Positions 11,482-56,500 of a stretch of 64,000 nt of DNA are shown here, one piece after another (position 1 is the first letter of the stretch; every line of letters starts with the position of its first letter). This DNA comes from Petrosia ficiformis. Lineage: Eukaryota; Porifera; Demospongiae; Haplosclerida; Petrosiidae. The DNA lies in NCBI GenBank assembly GCA_947044365.1, contig OX345649.1, forward strand, positions 1,048,430 through 1,112,429. The letters run 5' to 3'. The position numbers and the translations under genes were made by a program. Below the pieces are notes generated by a model that was not told the origin of the DNA, did not search any database, and saw only the letters and a program-made list of their open reading frames with translations.

Positions 11482-11629
11482 TATATATATATATATGTAT
11501 ATGTCATTACTAGCTTACATATACTAAATACTTCAGTCTTCTCTTTAGCTCTCTGTACTTGTGTTTGAAAGAGATTCCATTTCCCTGTACTGCTGCTGTT
11601 GCAGTTGTGGTCTCTTCATTAGATACCAT
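8613..11629 (-). CDS. INO80E: INO80 complex subunit E
   Basis: A metazoan-specific accessory subunit of the INO80 chromatin-remodelling complex in the nucleus. Minus-strand exons: 11519-11629, 10589-10659, 9978-10024, 9573-9628, 9486-9505 (a 20-nt microexon) and 8613-9420, giving 370 residues with continuous phase. Human INO80E has 244. The conserved N-terminal coiled coil is clear: FKHKYRELKRRLKYLVY, ENECFENDVKELQ, then LLDRLMTHE, matching the human order. An acidic DSDIDSTDYSSEEEFF stretch follows, as in the human protein. The rest is low-complexity Ser/Thr/Pro with a KGKRKR basic patch followed by a long serine run, which explains the extra length. The ATG is 63 bp from POLR3A on the opposite strand. 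The exact C-terminus is not conserved and is taken from the open frame. Confidence 0.87.
9636..9850. repeat. About 72-bp tandem repeat in INO80E intron 3
   Basis: Three diverged copies of a unit containing GAGTTAGTATACTGAATTAC and CAACTACAGTTTACTGAAC. Confidence 0.8.
10062..10578. repeat. 73-bp minisatellite in INO80E intron 2
   Basis: About seven highly similar copies of a 73-bp unit containing GGGACACACTGGGAGTTCCT. It fills the intron between exons 2 and 3. The high identity points to recent expansion or homogenisation. Confidence 0.92.
11068..11505. mobile_element. Foldback element flanked by (AT)n, copy 1
   Basis: A palindromic core at about 11150-11410 pairs GGTCCTATAT/ATATAGGACC arms and TGTCCGAGGATGTGA with a matching arm near 11250. 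Long (AT)n tracts lie at 11068-11130 and 11400-11505. A related element in inverted orientation lies at 52256-52580, also inside (AT)n. It occupies INO80E intron 1. Confidence 0.75.
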
Positions 11630-11692
11630 CCTTCCCTCCAGAAGTTTTTTATTCTATTTAATGCTCACCACACCCACGTGTTGACTACTGAC
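11630..11692. promoter_or_regulatory. Divergent promoter between INO80E and POLR3A
   Basis: The two ATGs are separated by 63 bp. CCCACGTG lies at 11673-11680, 12 bp before the POLR3A ATG, almost the same position as in the TRAPPC11/CARD spacer. A CACCACACCC stretch precedes it. No clear TATA box is seen. The promoter role is inferred from position. Confidence 0.6.
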
Positions 11693-44721
<33,029 letters not shown>

Positions 44722-46596
44722 AGACTTATTTATATTCATTCAACACGATCTATGAACTAATTGATGTATTATGGAAATACTACTGGAACTATGTACATGC
44801 ATGTTGGGAGCACATTATAGTTCACTAAAATTATATAAACTTAAAACTTGTTTATTGTACAATCATTTCTGTATGATTACATAAATTGCATATGATAAAA
44901 TACATTTCAACTAAATTGAGTCATCACAGTAATTATATGTAAACAGATTTGTGTATATATAAGTAATTGTACATCTACTCCAATTGTATGGGGTCACACT
45001 ATATTATTTGAAGTATATGTATATATAACCATTAAGTAACTATCTTGTTTGTCTGTTAGACCTACAAAAATACTATAATTATGTTGTGTATATATTCATT
45101 TGATAATGTATACATTATATAAAACTGTATACACACAATTGATTAGCTATATAGTCATGAGGGCTTAGAACATGCTAAAATTAGGCTACTTATAAAGGAA
45201 GGCTCAAGTTAGTCCCCTCCCCAGCCCACAGTTTCAAAGTACTGTAAATCTATCAAAGCTTACAGTTTGATAGTGTACAGTTATATATATATAGATAAGT
45301 CTTTCAACTTTTATTTGTTCCTTCAAAAATACCATTTTAAAAACTATACTTCATTAATTTTGTTTGTACATAATTATAACTTAATAACACATGAATATCA
45401 CACTCATCTAGATCACACACAACACTATTCACAATTTGATTCATATAAAAATGGTATTGGATATCAAGCAATTCTACACTGTATACGAATGTGTGTATAG
45501 CAATCTGTATCTTTGTGCATATATGTTTGTATGTAGCTACATGTGTAACTCTAATTGTTTGGAAAACTTGATAGTCTATGACCAAGTACATATACATAGC
45601 ACCCTAGTATACTATACCTACTTTAAAAAAAGTATAATATGGTACTATATATGTGTTTATTACATGTCTTCACATCCATAAAAGGACAAACCCATTAGTA
45701 TAGAAATCTTACAAGGATCAATCTATGTCCTTTGTATGTAAGTCATGTAGTGTATAATTAAGTTGTATGCTTGGCACTGTAGTTGATTTTAACACCTGGT
45801 TGAGTGCAACAGTGCAATTAGAACAAAGAACAATGGCTATAATTTATATGATGTGACCTTTGATATTGCAAAGAATTATCTGCATCGTGTATAATGAATT
45901 TAGGATGATGCAACACTTCAATGAATTCCATTACTATAGTTGGCTGATTCTGATTGGTTACTTAAGATAAACAGGATTTTTATACTTATGGTTTTATACT
46001 GTGAGAAAAGTTTTTGTAGTATATAGCATTTCTTAATCATTTTGTGGGAGGAATGCGTCTGGACCACGATAATACATCTGGTTGTATTTTTAACTGCAGA
46101 ATGATGCATGTTTACCTATGTATATATTCACATAGAAAGTTTAAGTATTGTGTGTTCACCACATTTTAGATATAATTGCATCTATGTATCAATCTATCAT
46201 ATTATATCCTTCCAGTTAACAATGATGGATGTTTTGGGTTAGCGTAATAAAAATATATTTCGAGGCAGACATAGTGGCTACATTGCAGGTTTAATTATCT
46301 GTTCGTCAACAATACACAATGTATACTACTGTCAAAACTAATTAAGATAAATTAATAATATTAAAAGAGAGTTCCGCCCACTTTGTGGAACAATAAAAAG
46401 ATCTTCGTTGGTGTAATAATTGATACTCCAAAATATTGTAGTCTGGTATTCGCGTCTTTGAAAGACCTTGATTTGTTGTAAGTACGAGCTCTCGTCCGAA
46501 GTGACTCTTCTTTTTGTCGGTAGTATACACCTTTCCACACATACATCTCTATATAATAAGTGATAGATCCTACTATGAGAAAACCTCTTGCTAGAG
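44722..46596. other. Intergenic region between POLR3A and the Tudor-PHD-MYND gene
   Basis: A+T-rich, with no convincing gene and no repeat family I recognise. No canonical AATAAA is seen close after the POLR3A stop. The last 250 bp is less A+T-rich, has CCGCCC near 46374, and is the probable promoter and 5' UTR of the next gene. Short overlapping reverse-strand frames there look like chance. Confidence 0.5.
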
Positions 46597-49500
46597 ATGG
46601 CGGAGAAGGGAAGAAAAGAAAAAACCTTTACACATGAAGTTGGAGAGTTAGTCCTTGTGAAATGGAACGATGGGATGGTTTACTTTGCCAAAATAAAGCG
46701 TATAGACTGGCGAAAGCGAAAATGCGTCGTGATATTTGACGATCGCTCAACAGATGATGCTTCATTCTCACAAATACACAGTGGTGAGATTTTTAATTGT
46801 ACCATCTCGTCTTACTGTTTGTTTCTTTGAAATTTACACTTCAGTTTTTAATAAAGTATATATATGCATTATTGTCAATTATGTATAGTTTTTTATATTC
46901 ACCATTCTTGTAATGGGAAAAATTTAAGATGACCTCTCTATTTATGGCTTTACTGTATAAATTATTACTTATACTACACAGTTGACGAGACAACTACCGA
47001 TATAATATGTATTAAGTGTAAACGAGATGACTCTGAGTCTCCTAATGAAATTGTACTCTGTGACAGTTGTGGAATAGGTAAGTGAAAAACTTATCTTGTA
47101 CTTGGTATGTGTGTGTTATTGATGGGTGGTTTACACACGACTTCATGCTGACATGTCAAATGAATACTGTTGTCAATGTTCTAAATAGGGTGTTGTAGTT
47201 ACCCCCTACATATTAAAAAGCAATATTCATTCCCTTGTTATCAAGTGCTAATAACAATTTAACACATTACTTAACAAGTTTTGTATTTTGTTATGTTAGT
47301 CATGAAATGCAAACACTACCTACATACTGATTAATTCGTTTGTGAACAGGTTTCCATCAGAAATGTCATTCTCCTACGATTCCTGCTTCAGCTCTTGAGT
47401 TGGACAATCCATGGCAGTGTGTTTACTGTCAAAAGAATACCAGAAATCCTTACCTTACTGAATCCATTGATGTGATGCAAATCCTTTTTGAAGAAGGTGA
47501 TGATATGGAAGTAGACATCAAGAAAGAGATAGAAGATGAAGAGGAGATACGTGTGAAGCAAGAAATTACATCATCAGATGAGGAGTCAGTAGGCTATTGG
47601 TCTTCCCAAACTTCTTCAATTTCCTCGTTGTCTACACGAAACAGAAAGGTAGTTGTATTGATAAATAATGGAAGTTATACCCTTAAATGACTTCATAGGT
47701 AATTAAAGTGCTAGAAACATATTAAGTACACTGTTAGAAACAACTGTCTGTGTGTATAGTGAACAGGAAGTATTATTAGCCAAATTTGGGACAGTGAGAA
47801 AAAGAGGCAGCTTAGTTGATTTAAGAATGTAGTTGTCAGTATTGTGAATGTGGGACCTATTAAATGATGAGTACCAAGTGCATAAGACTGTTTATACAGT
47901 TGAAGTTCACTTTATTCTTACGTATATTATCTAAGTTTTGTACTATAGGGTAAACGAGGCAAAAAATCTCCTAAATCAAGACCTCTGCAACAACTTAAGC
48001 AAAAGTTAGCTAATGCATCAGTTAATCATGAGAATAATTCAAGAAAAAGGCGTGTCAAAACAGATGATGAAAGTAGTGGTACTGAGTTACAAGTAAAGAG
48101 ACGAATATCAACAGTTGAGTCGCACACTGTTTCGGTACAAAATGTACCCACACCAACTTCAATTTTAAACCATCAAACAGATAAACTTTCAGAACATGAA
48201 ACTTCAATATCTGATGGTGATGATGACATGCCTTTTCATCAGTCTGGTGACCAAATAGGCCCACCGCCTAAGAAAAAACCTAGAAGTCTTCGAGTTTCTC
48301 TCACTCTCCCACCAAGTGTGGATACTAGTCCATTGGTGACACCTGCTAATAAAACGGCTGCTCTAACCATTTCTCCACCTCCTCTGTCTGCTTTGTCTAC
48401 TTTGAAAACTGCTAGTGAAAAACTGGAAACTGCAGTGGATAACTCCACTGCTCTGGATTTGGAACAGCCCTCTTTGATGTCTGATGTATCTAGTAATCAA
48501 CAAGATACTTCAGAAATCTCAAGCTCTGCTCTTGAGGATTTACCTACTGTCACAGATACTGTATCACCACCTATAATCAACCAAGTTGAAATGCAAGTAG
48601 ATGAAAATATTATGGGAAGTGACAAGCAACAAGAAGGGGATCAACTTACAAAATCTTTGCTGAATGATATGCCTAAACCTACCTCAAGCAATGAAATTGT
48701 TGATCTCCCTTCTAGTCAGAATCACTCCCCTTTACTTAATGAATGTGATTCTGTGCAAATGCCTGAAAGTACTGGAGAAACCAAGACAAAAGAAACAGAG
48801 GAGGAGTCATCTCAAATGGTTATCAGTTCATCCCAGATGGTTAGCAATTCAATTACAAGTCCAACCTCTGTTACTACAACTGAGCCTGTTGTTTCCCAGG
48901 AGAAGCCAGGAAGTAGTGATAACCAATCTCTTGTTATGGTTTCCCCTGGAGTTACACATCTGAAGCCTAAACGATCAACAGTTATTCAAGATGCTACAAC
49001 TCCACCAAGTGGCCCATCACCTTTGGAATGTTTAAAACAACAGATTAAGAATTTATCAACTGTAAATTCCACAACACATGTTAGTCACACCACTTGTACT
49101 TCTGTCTCCTTTAGCCTTCCCACAACAGTCATGCACTCAACTGGTATTGTTTCAAGTGCTCCACCATTGAAATCAAGGTCACAACATTCTCGAAAACCCA
49201 TAGCACCTTCAAGAACCATTCCTGTCTCAACCACTAATGTTACTCCTATACGACCAAGGCAAAGAAAAAATTCTCATCCACAAAATATGATCATTATTAG
49301 TCCTTCACCCTCTCCTCCCAATGTTCCAATTTCCTCAGGAATTCCTCAACCTCCCAAATTATCTCATTCTGGACATCAACATGTTCATCACCATGTATCC
49401 ACCTATAACCCTACTAATTATGATGATATAGCATTTAGTCCAGAAATTATTGCTGCCACAAGATCAAAGATGATTCCACAGGTAAAGTAATAAATCAATT

Positions 49501-51550
49501 GAAATAATAATATGCCTTTATTTTTTTCCCCATTGCAGGACACTCGCAATCCTGAGCAAAGATTGACTCACCTACCAGTATTAAAACAAACATTGCCAAA
49601 TAAAATATTTCAACAATCACAACCTCGTGGGCTTCAAAGTCATACCCAGCCACTTCATCATAGAATTGAAGGGGCACAAACCCATACCAGACCTATTAAT
49701 TACAGGAATGAAGGTCTTGTTCAACCCTTGCATCATAGGAATGAAGGTGGTGTACGGAATAATTCCCGACCCATACATCATGGAAATGAAGTTCATATAG
49801 ACAATAGTGTCTATACTCACCCTCGTGCTGGAATTTACCACAAGATAACTAAGACTCACCCAAAGCCATCTGTTGATAATAGAATTGTACCTGTTGCATT
49901 GACACCTACCACCATAAATGCTACTGGAGAAGCTGCTACTGTTTATACGTTGGTGCCTACAAGTCGTGTCACTGGATCACACATAGTGAATCATAGTTCG
50001 TATTCTCCAACTTCTAGGTCTGGGATTGCAGTACCCATGCCACATATGCAGATGACTAGAAAAGATGTATCTCCAATCACAAGTCCTGTTTTAAGATCTC
50101 AACCTACAGATGTAATAGCCACACCAACTCCTCGGGTAGCTCCAAATGATCTGTACTCACCTGTAAATAAGTCTAGTGTTACTTATGCAACAACTATCCC
50201 TATACAAAAAAGTAGTAAAAGTACTACTATTGCACCTAATGCAGTGCCTTACTATACAATAATGGAAGTCCAACCATCAGTAGATCTAATTGAATCATCA
50301 ACCAATTATCCAACCATGCATGTACCTAAATTAAGTACAACTAAACCATATGCTGTAGTAAGTGCCATACCAACTCAAGCTAATTCATTAGTTACCAGTG
50401 GAACATGGTCTCCTCCACCTCGAAGTCCTCCTGCATCTCTTAAAATCCCACCTACAGGACCTAAAAAGATTAGTAGTGTATCTTCCCTTCCTGCTGTTCA
50501 ATTTGTGAAGCAAACCAGTAGACCTGTAGGACAAAGTGAGAACCGAGGTGTAAATCAACTTAGGCAGGAGGCTACTTCTGAATTAACTCAACACTTGCAT
50601 TTTTTCAGCAGCAAGTACAAAAAGGACTTTGATAGCTTGAGCGAAGAGAACTTGGTGGGAATTTTTCATGATGCTTTAAGAAAGTTTCACAACAATAGCA
50701 AAAAATATGAGGAGTATGTCAGGACTCTGTGTGAAAAGAAAACAAGAGCACCCAATGCTGAAGTGTTCAGTCCCATGGGCACACCTGTTCAAGTCAGAAG
50801 AGGTGTATCAAAAAGTCCTCAAACTATACTTATGAACCAATCTTCTTCACAATTACCTATTAGTCCAACTACACCTTCTAACGTTGTATATATACCTCAT
50901 CCACAGTCATCAGCTATGTCTATGCCTATGCCTATGCCTCCAAGATTTCAGCAACTGCATTCTAATACAGTTAGTAGTGGCCATCCATCAATTGATGTAG
51001 GTCCCTCTAAGCAACGTTCCTACCAGGTACATACTACTGGAGTATTTGTACCACCACCCTCTGAGCAATCATCTGACCAACATTCAGCATCAATGCTACC
51101 AGGTATGAATCCACAGACTCAGCTCAGCTATGTGCAAGCTGTTGGGCAAACAAGAACTGTTCTACAACCACAGATTGCTCCACAATCTAAACTTAAAAAT
51201 TCATATCTGCTTACGCAACCTCCAGGAACCCCTTTAAAATCAGGATCTATACTAGTTCGACCAATTGCCACATCTACTGCCCAGCCAGCCGTGAACACAT
51301 CTCAAAGTAAGACTATCTTGAAGCCTCAAGAAACCAGCGAACCTAGGGAAAACAAACCTAGCAGAGTTTGTGCTAGGTGTGGTAAAGATGCTACATACCT
51401 TTGTTCTGGCTGTCATGATGAATGGTACTGTGGTAGAGAATGTCAGGTAAGATGAACGGTAACACATTCCATTGTACATAATGTTAATTTTGTTCTTTTT
51501 ATATATAGTTGAAGGCTTGGGATGAACATGCTGAACACTGCAAATCATGA
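46597..51550 (+). CDS. Tudor-PHD-MYND protein, putative chromatin reader
   Basis: Exons 46597-46783, 46982-47077, 47350-47648, 47949-49481, 49539-51446 and 51509-51550 encode 1354 residues. A Tudor domain at about 13-62 (ELVLVKWNDGMVYFAKIKRID) and a C4HC3 PHD finger (C72, C75, C89, C92, H97, C100, C118, C121) form a pair like that of Polycomb-like proteins PHF1/MTF2/PHF19. No second PHD or extended-homology domain follows. Instead come an acidic stretch, basic GKRGKKSPK and PPPKKKP patches, and about 1000 residues of disordered Ser/Thr/Pro. A short helical block lies near 850-910 (LTQHLHFFSSKYKKDFDSL). A C-terminal MYND zinc finger spans about 1316-1352. Such proteins usually bind methylated histones and recruit partners through MYND. 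The gene name is unknown. The ATG at 46597 is the first in frame. Confidence 0.85.
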
Positions 51551-51724
51551 CTTGTTATATATAATTATATATATATGCACACGCAAACACTCACATGATT
51601 ATTGTGTTAATGATATTGAGTTGCTGTAAATTGAATAATTATTTTGTTATATTTTATTGTCACTGGAATGAGTTATTTATTGTGCATGTATATCTAACAT
51701 GCATGTAATTGTAAATTAAAACGT

Positions 51725-51730
51725 AATAAA
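51725..51730 (+). terminator. Poly(A) signal of the Tudor-PHD-MYND gene
   Basis: AATAAA lies 175 bases after the stop codon and is followed by T-rich sequence. Confidence 0.55.
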
Positions 51731-51869
51731 TTATTTGTAACATTGTTTTATAATTAAAGTATTTCTGACTTGATTACATGTACTTTTCCTTCAATTCTGA
51801 AAGATAACATTCTGAAATTTTATAATATACTTTTCAATTTATTGATTAGTACAGTTCAGTAAATTTCAA

Positions 51870-52250
51870 TTTAGTTGGTTGTTATGGCTGCATGCATGAC
51901 GTTACTATGGCATTACACACACCATGTATAAACATGTACACTAGAATAAATTAAATTGTTTCGAAACACTTTTGATGCCCAGATGCAGGTTGTAAAGTAG
52001 TCTCAAGTGGCCACACAAGACTTGAAATATGAGTAGACAGCACCCTGAAATAATAGTGCTTCAACTATAATGGCATTAGTATGTGTGCTTGTAACAGTGA
52101 ATGGCCAATTCAATCCTTGCAACTGTACTAACCAATACATTAAGGCCACCATACACTAGTTTTTTAGCAACACTGTTGCTTCATCTTGCTGGCAACAATG
52201 TTGCCTAGTGTATGGTGGCCTTGAGTAATTTTAACAATTTTGTTTTTGCA

Positions 52251-52285
<35 letters not shown>

Positions 52286-52546
52286 TGATGGTGACATCAT
52301 CCCTTTGATGTGGTGAGGTCTATATATTGTATATACTCCTTCCATGTGCACGTCACCATCACACAATATATATTCTAATAGGTCCTATATACTGCATATA
52401 GGACCCTCATTTTCTGTCCTCGGATATGATATAGCCCTCACAGGCTTGGGCTATATCACCTCCTTGGACACAAAACTCAGGTCCTATTATTTTGTATATA
52501 TAGGACCTGTTAGCATGCTATATATATTACATATATAATATACATA

Positions 52547-52584
<38 letters not shown>

Positions 52585-52950
52585 GTTAGTACAATTGCAA
52601 GGATTTAACAATTAGTTGGTTGTTTAGGATCATACATCTTATACCACAGATGCTTTGTACAAATTATATTCAATTATAGTTGAAGCATTACAATTTAGGG
52701 TGTTGTCCACTTATATTTCATGTCAAAGATTTAGTACAAGTACAGTCATGTAATTGTATCTGGCAGTTTGAAAACCCACAAGCACGTAATTTACCTTTCA
52801 ATTAATACTTGGTGCACTTTATTTATGTCATAGTAACATCCGTGCATGTAGCCATAACATCCTGTATGACTATACACAAACTAAATTGAAATTCATGCTA
52901 TATATATATATATATATTTGCTGCAACTGTACTAACCTGATTATTTTAAC
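51870..52950. mobile_element. Nested repeats: family C, hairpin and foldback copy 2
   Basis: A family C member (about 51870-52250) is interrupted at 52143-52226 by a hairpin whose arms AAGGCCACCATACACTAG/CTAGTGTATGGTGGCCTT match perfectly. Next come (AT)n and, at 52272-52535, an inverted copy of the foldback at 11150-11410, then another (AT)n tract (52552-52580). Family C-like sequence resumes to about 52950. The order suggests successive insertions. Confidence 0.7.
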
Positions 52951-53519
52951 AATGTACTACAAAGAATTTGGTATGTTGCCCATCATGGACATAACAGTAC
53001 GTATATGGCACAATATAACATTCTTGTTACTGAACTTCTTAGAGTTGGCAACGAGATGAATGCATTATATATATAACCTCATTGGTAATATTAGATTATA
53101 GCAATATATAAGGTAACATACAGGATGTGATTTAATTGGTTATATGACAAAGAACTTGGCATGTTGCCATAATGGACAGGCATTCATGCAGTGCATTAAA
53201 TTGCATCATCATTGTTTATTTGTAATTTAATTATTGTTAAAATAGGCAAGGTTGGTGGATTACTATAACATAACTGATTTAACCTTTAACAGTACCTGCT
53301 AAATTCTAGGATTGACGATCACATGACAACCTACTGGGACTCACTCCCAGCCATTATAGTCACAGTGTTCTTAATTAGCATGATCAACAACTCATGCAGG
53401 GGGAATAAATAACAATATAATCATGTTTAAGCATGAGACATGCAGGGGGAATAAATAACAATATAATCATGTTTAAGCATGAGACAATAATAATTATGTT
53501 GCAACAAGTCAAATGAATG

Positions 53520-56500
53520 TTATGATGATTTTTGATTAGGTAGCTGTCTTTTTTCTAGATATTTCAATGTTGTTGGAGGTCCTCTTCTTAACAAGGTGTC
53601 CTTCACTTCATCTGGTTTATCATATATAGTAGATATTAACACTTCTCTTGTCCTCTTTGGCTGTGCTGTTATTTTCATACTTAACTTCTCCCCTCTATAT
53701 CTAAAGTTAATTTTAAAATATCATTATCTATTCACAGATCAATTTCTCACTTACCCTAGCCCCTTCTTGCAGTTTGGATGTTGACCTTGTGCTTCTAATG
53801 GTTGTGATATTCCTGTTGAATCACGTCCTAGTCCCGATCCTTCCTTCCATCCTTTTTTCTTCATCAATTTGCTGCCAATACCCTACGCAATGTACTATCT
53901 ATTTGTAATTTGACCATTTTATTATGTGCATACTTTTGTATGTTCAATGAACCCCTTCCTCCCCTTCCAACTACCAACATCTTCTCCTTCTCTTAACCTC
54001 CTCTCCAGTTCCATGTCTCTCATGTCTTGTGAGGTTTTATCAACACTTGCTGAGATGGATATATCATTATTTATAGTGCACATACAGCATAACTTCATGT
54101 ATGGATGATACATACCATAGCCATAATAAACTCCCATGTCAACATCCCAATCATCCTCCTTGGAGCATTTTTCATCAAAATCTGCATCAATAAATCAAAT
54201 ATTACTTTTGTTATCTCTATATATGAACAATGCTTTAGGTTTTGTTCTTGTGCTAGCACTATCATGCATGCATTCTTATAAACAACTTCCCAGTCACTAT
54301 TTTGGATCTCCTCCAATGCCAAAATTTAGTAACTTGATCTAACCTCGCTTATGTACACAAAACAAGACAAACCAGTTTACAAGTTACACAGAATGATAAG
54401 AAACACATATATCAAATTACTCTGCTAATCTAATGCATAGTTAATCCTATATATATACTTTTATTTATAGTATGAGGTATACATATATATATACAATGGC
54501 ATGTCATATGATGTCCTGCAATTGACTTCATTGAAAGAGTTAGCAATTCCTCCAACACATTATGCCCACTGTGGACTATTTACACCATGTCACAAGGTTC
54601 CCCTTCAGTATAGACTACACCAAATTCTTAGGGACTAAAGATGTGCAACATATTATATTGATACAACAAAATATCAATATAAATATCATGATACAATATT
54701 TTGAGTGTACCAATACACTTGAGTGGGTATATGTAGTATAGATTATAAGCAGGGTTTCATACAGGACTTTTTGTTAGGGAGGGAAAAGAATCAATCATGT
54801 GAGGCACGCTGCTCCTAGGGGGGTCTGGGGGTGGTACCCAGTCAATTTAAAAAACTTTAGGCTCTCTGAGGATACTTCTAGTGGCTCCAGAAGGCTTGTA
54901 GCTAAGATGTTGTTGCACGTTAAAATAAATTTGGCCAGAAATCCAGGGGGGTGGGGATATCCCCCTTCCCTCCACACTATATGAAACCCTGAAAAGTCCA
55001 GTCTGTATAACTTTCATTTTGCAAGTTATTTCTTTTATCATCTCTTACACACCATTTCTTTATGTATTTCTATCGTCAACAATAGTATTATTGTAGTCAT
55101 AATAAATTCTGCAAGATCTGATTCAGAGATTGTCATGCTACACTATAAAAACTGATTAGCCAGCAAACTGACTGGAGTTTACTTACTCATGGTTATTGGT
55201 TATATGAGTTTCATTTGCTCTTTATTGCTATATGTACATAAGCATCTCAATAAAACTAATAACCTGTTTCTATAGAAGATACTATTTGTTCCTCTATTAG
55301 ATAATTCCTAGAAGTATAATACGGTAGGAAGTAATTACCAGACTGAACATGTTTAGTATACCGTAGACAACCACAAAAATTGTCTTCCTACATTATTATT
55401 TTCAGTTATGAACATATTGGAGAAAAGGCAAATTGTATTTGTTATAGAAACATGATATTAGCACCTTAGAGATGCTGTCATCACATACTTAGCAAATAAA
55501 GTGAACAGAATATATTTGACCAATCTAATGAGTTGAAATAATCAATAATGTTTTTACAATGTAGGAACTATTTAAAATGGGGACCACTAACTCCATGACA
55601 GATCTATAGGTACCAAAACATAACATATCAGGTGATAGTTGAGGTTTCACAGACAATAAGGAAATTACTCTTTGCTAGCTTGAAAGCAGAGATGAAGTTC
55701 ACTCAAAGATCGATCATGCATGTAAGACATACACCGGAGATAAAATAGGAAAGTGCTGACACAGCATTGCCTCACAAGCAGGCAGAGGAGTAGTATAGAA
55801 CACATGAGGAGTCTTGAATCAAGCTTGCTGTGAAACTGATGATGACAAAGAGCAGTGTAGAGTGCTGAGTTTGAAGGACTTGGAATGGCAAAGGATGAGG
55901 TGGTTAGCACACTATAAATCTAGACTTTATACACATATTTCTGCAATGGACGTTTTCAGCACATCTCTGTCTGGCTCTTTCTCACATATCACTCGCATCT
56001 GGAAAACCAAATAAAACATTTTGTTTCTACAGTTCATCAGAATCTTGAAAGGGAACAATACAGCAATGCCTCAAGCTGCCTGTAGCATCTAAGAAACAAG
56101 TTCGATTCACACAATGATAACAGCACGGAATTATTCATACAAGACAGAGTGCATGTTCATGATGGTTGTCTGCTATAGAGAATTCATGTTGTAGTAACCT
56201 AGCAAGTCTTCCCACATGACAACTGATCTTCTAAGAAAACAGAATATCGCTCCTAATATCTATCATGTGATCATCAAGTCACGCATTGTGATGGGTGAAG
56301 TGTATATGGCCTGTAACATCATGTGATGGTCATGTATGGACAATAATTTTGAAAAGAAAGTTAAGAGTTGTGATAACATGAAGTGTATATAGTATGTAAT
56401 ATCATGTGGTGGTCACCATATGTGAACAATGGCTTGGAAAAGAAAGCTAAGAGTTGTGATAGTGTGAAGAATGTATGGCCTGTAATATCATGTGATGGTC

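Noticed and set aside
46338..46546. Three overlapping reverse-strand frames upstream of the Tudor gene
   Set aside because: Short, without family features or splice partners; probably the promoter/5' UTR region read by chance.
48664..48963. 99-residue frame overlapping the Tudor-PHD-MYND gene
   Set aside because: An out-of-frame shadow of the long exon 4.
55665..56014. Small frames in GPATCH3 intron 3
   Set aside because: No recognisable domain, and composition like the surrounding intron.
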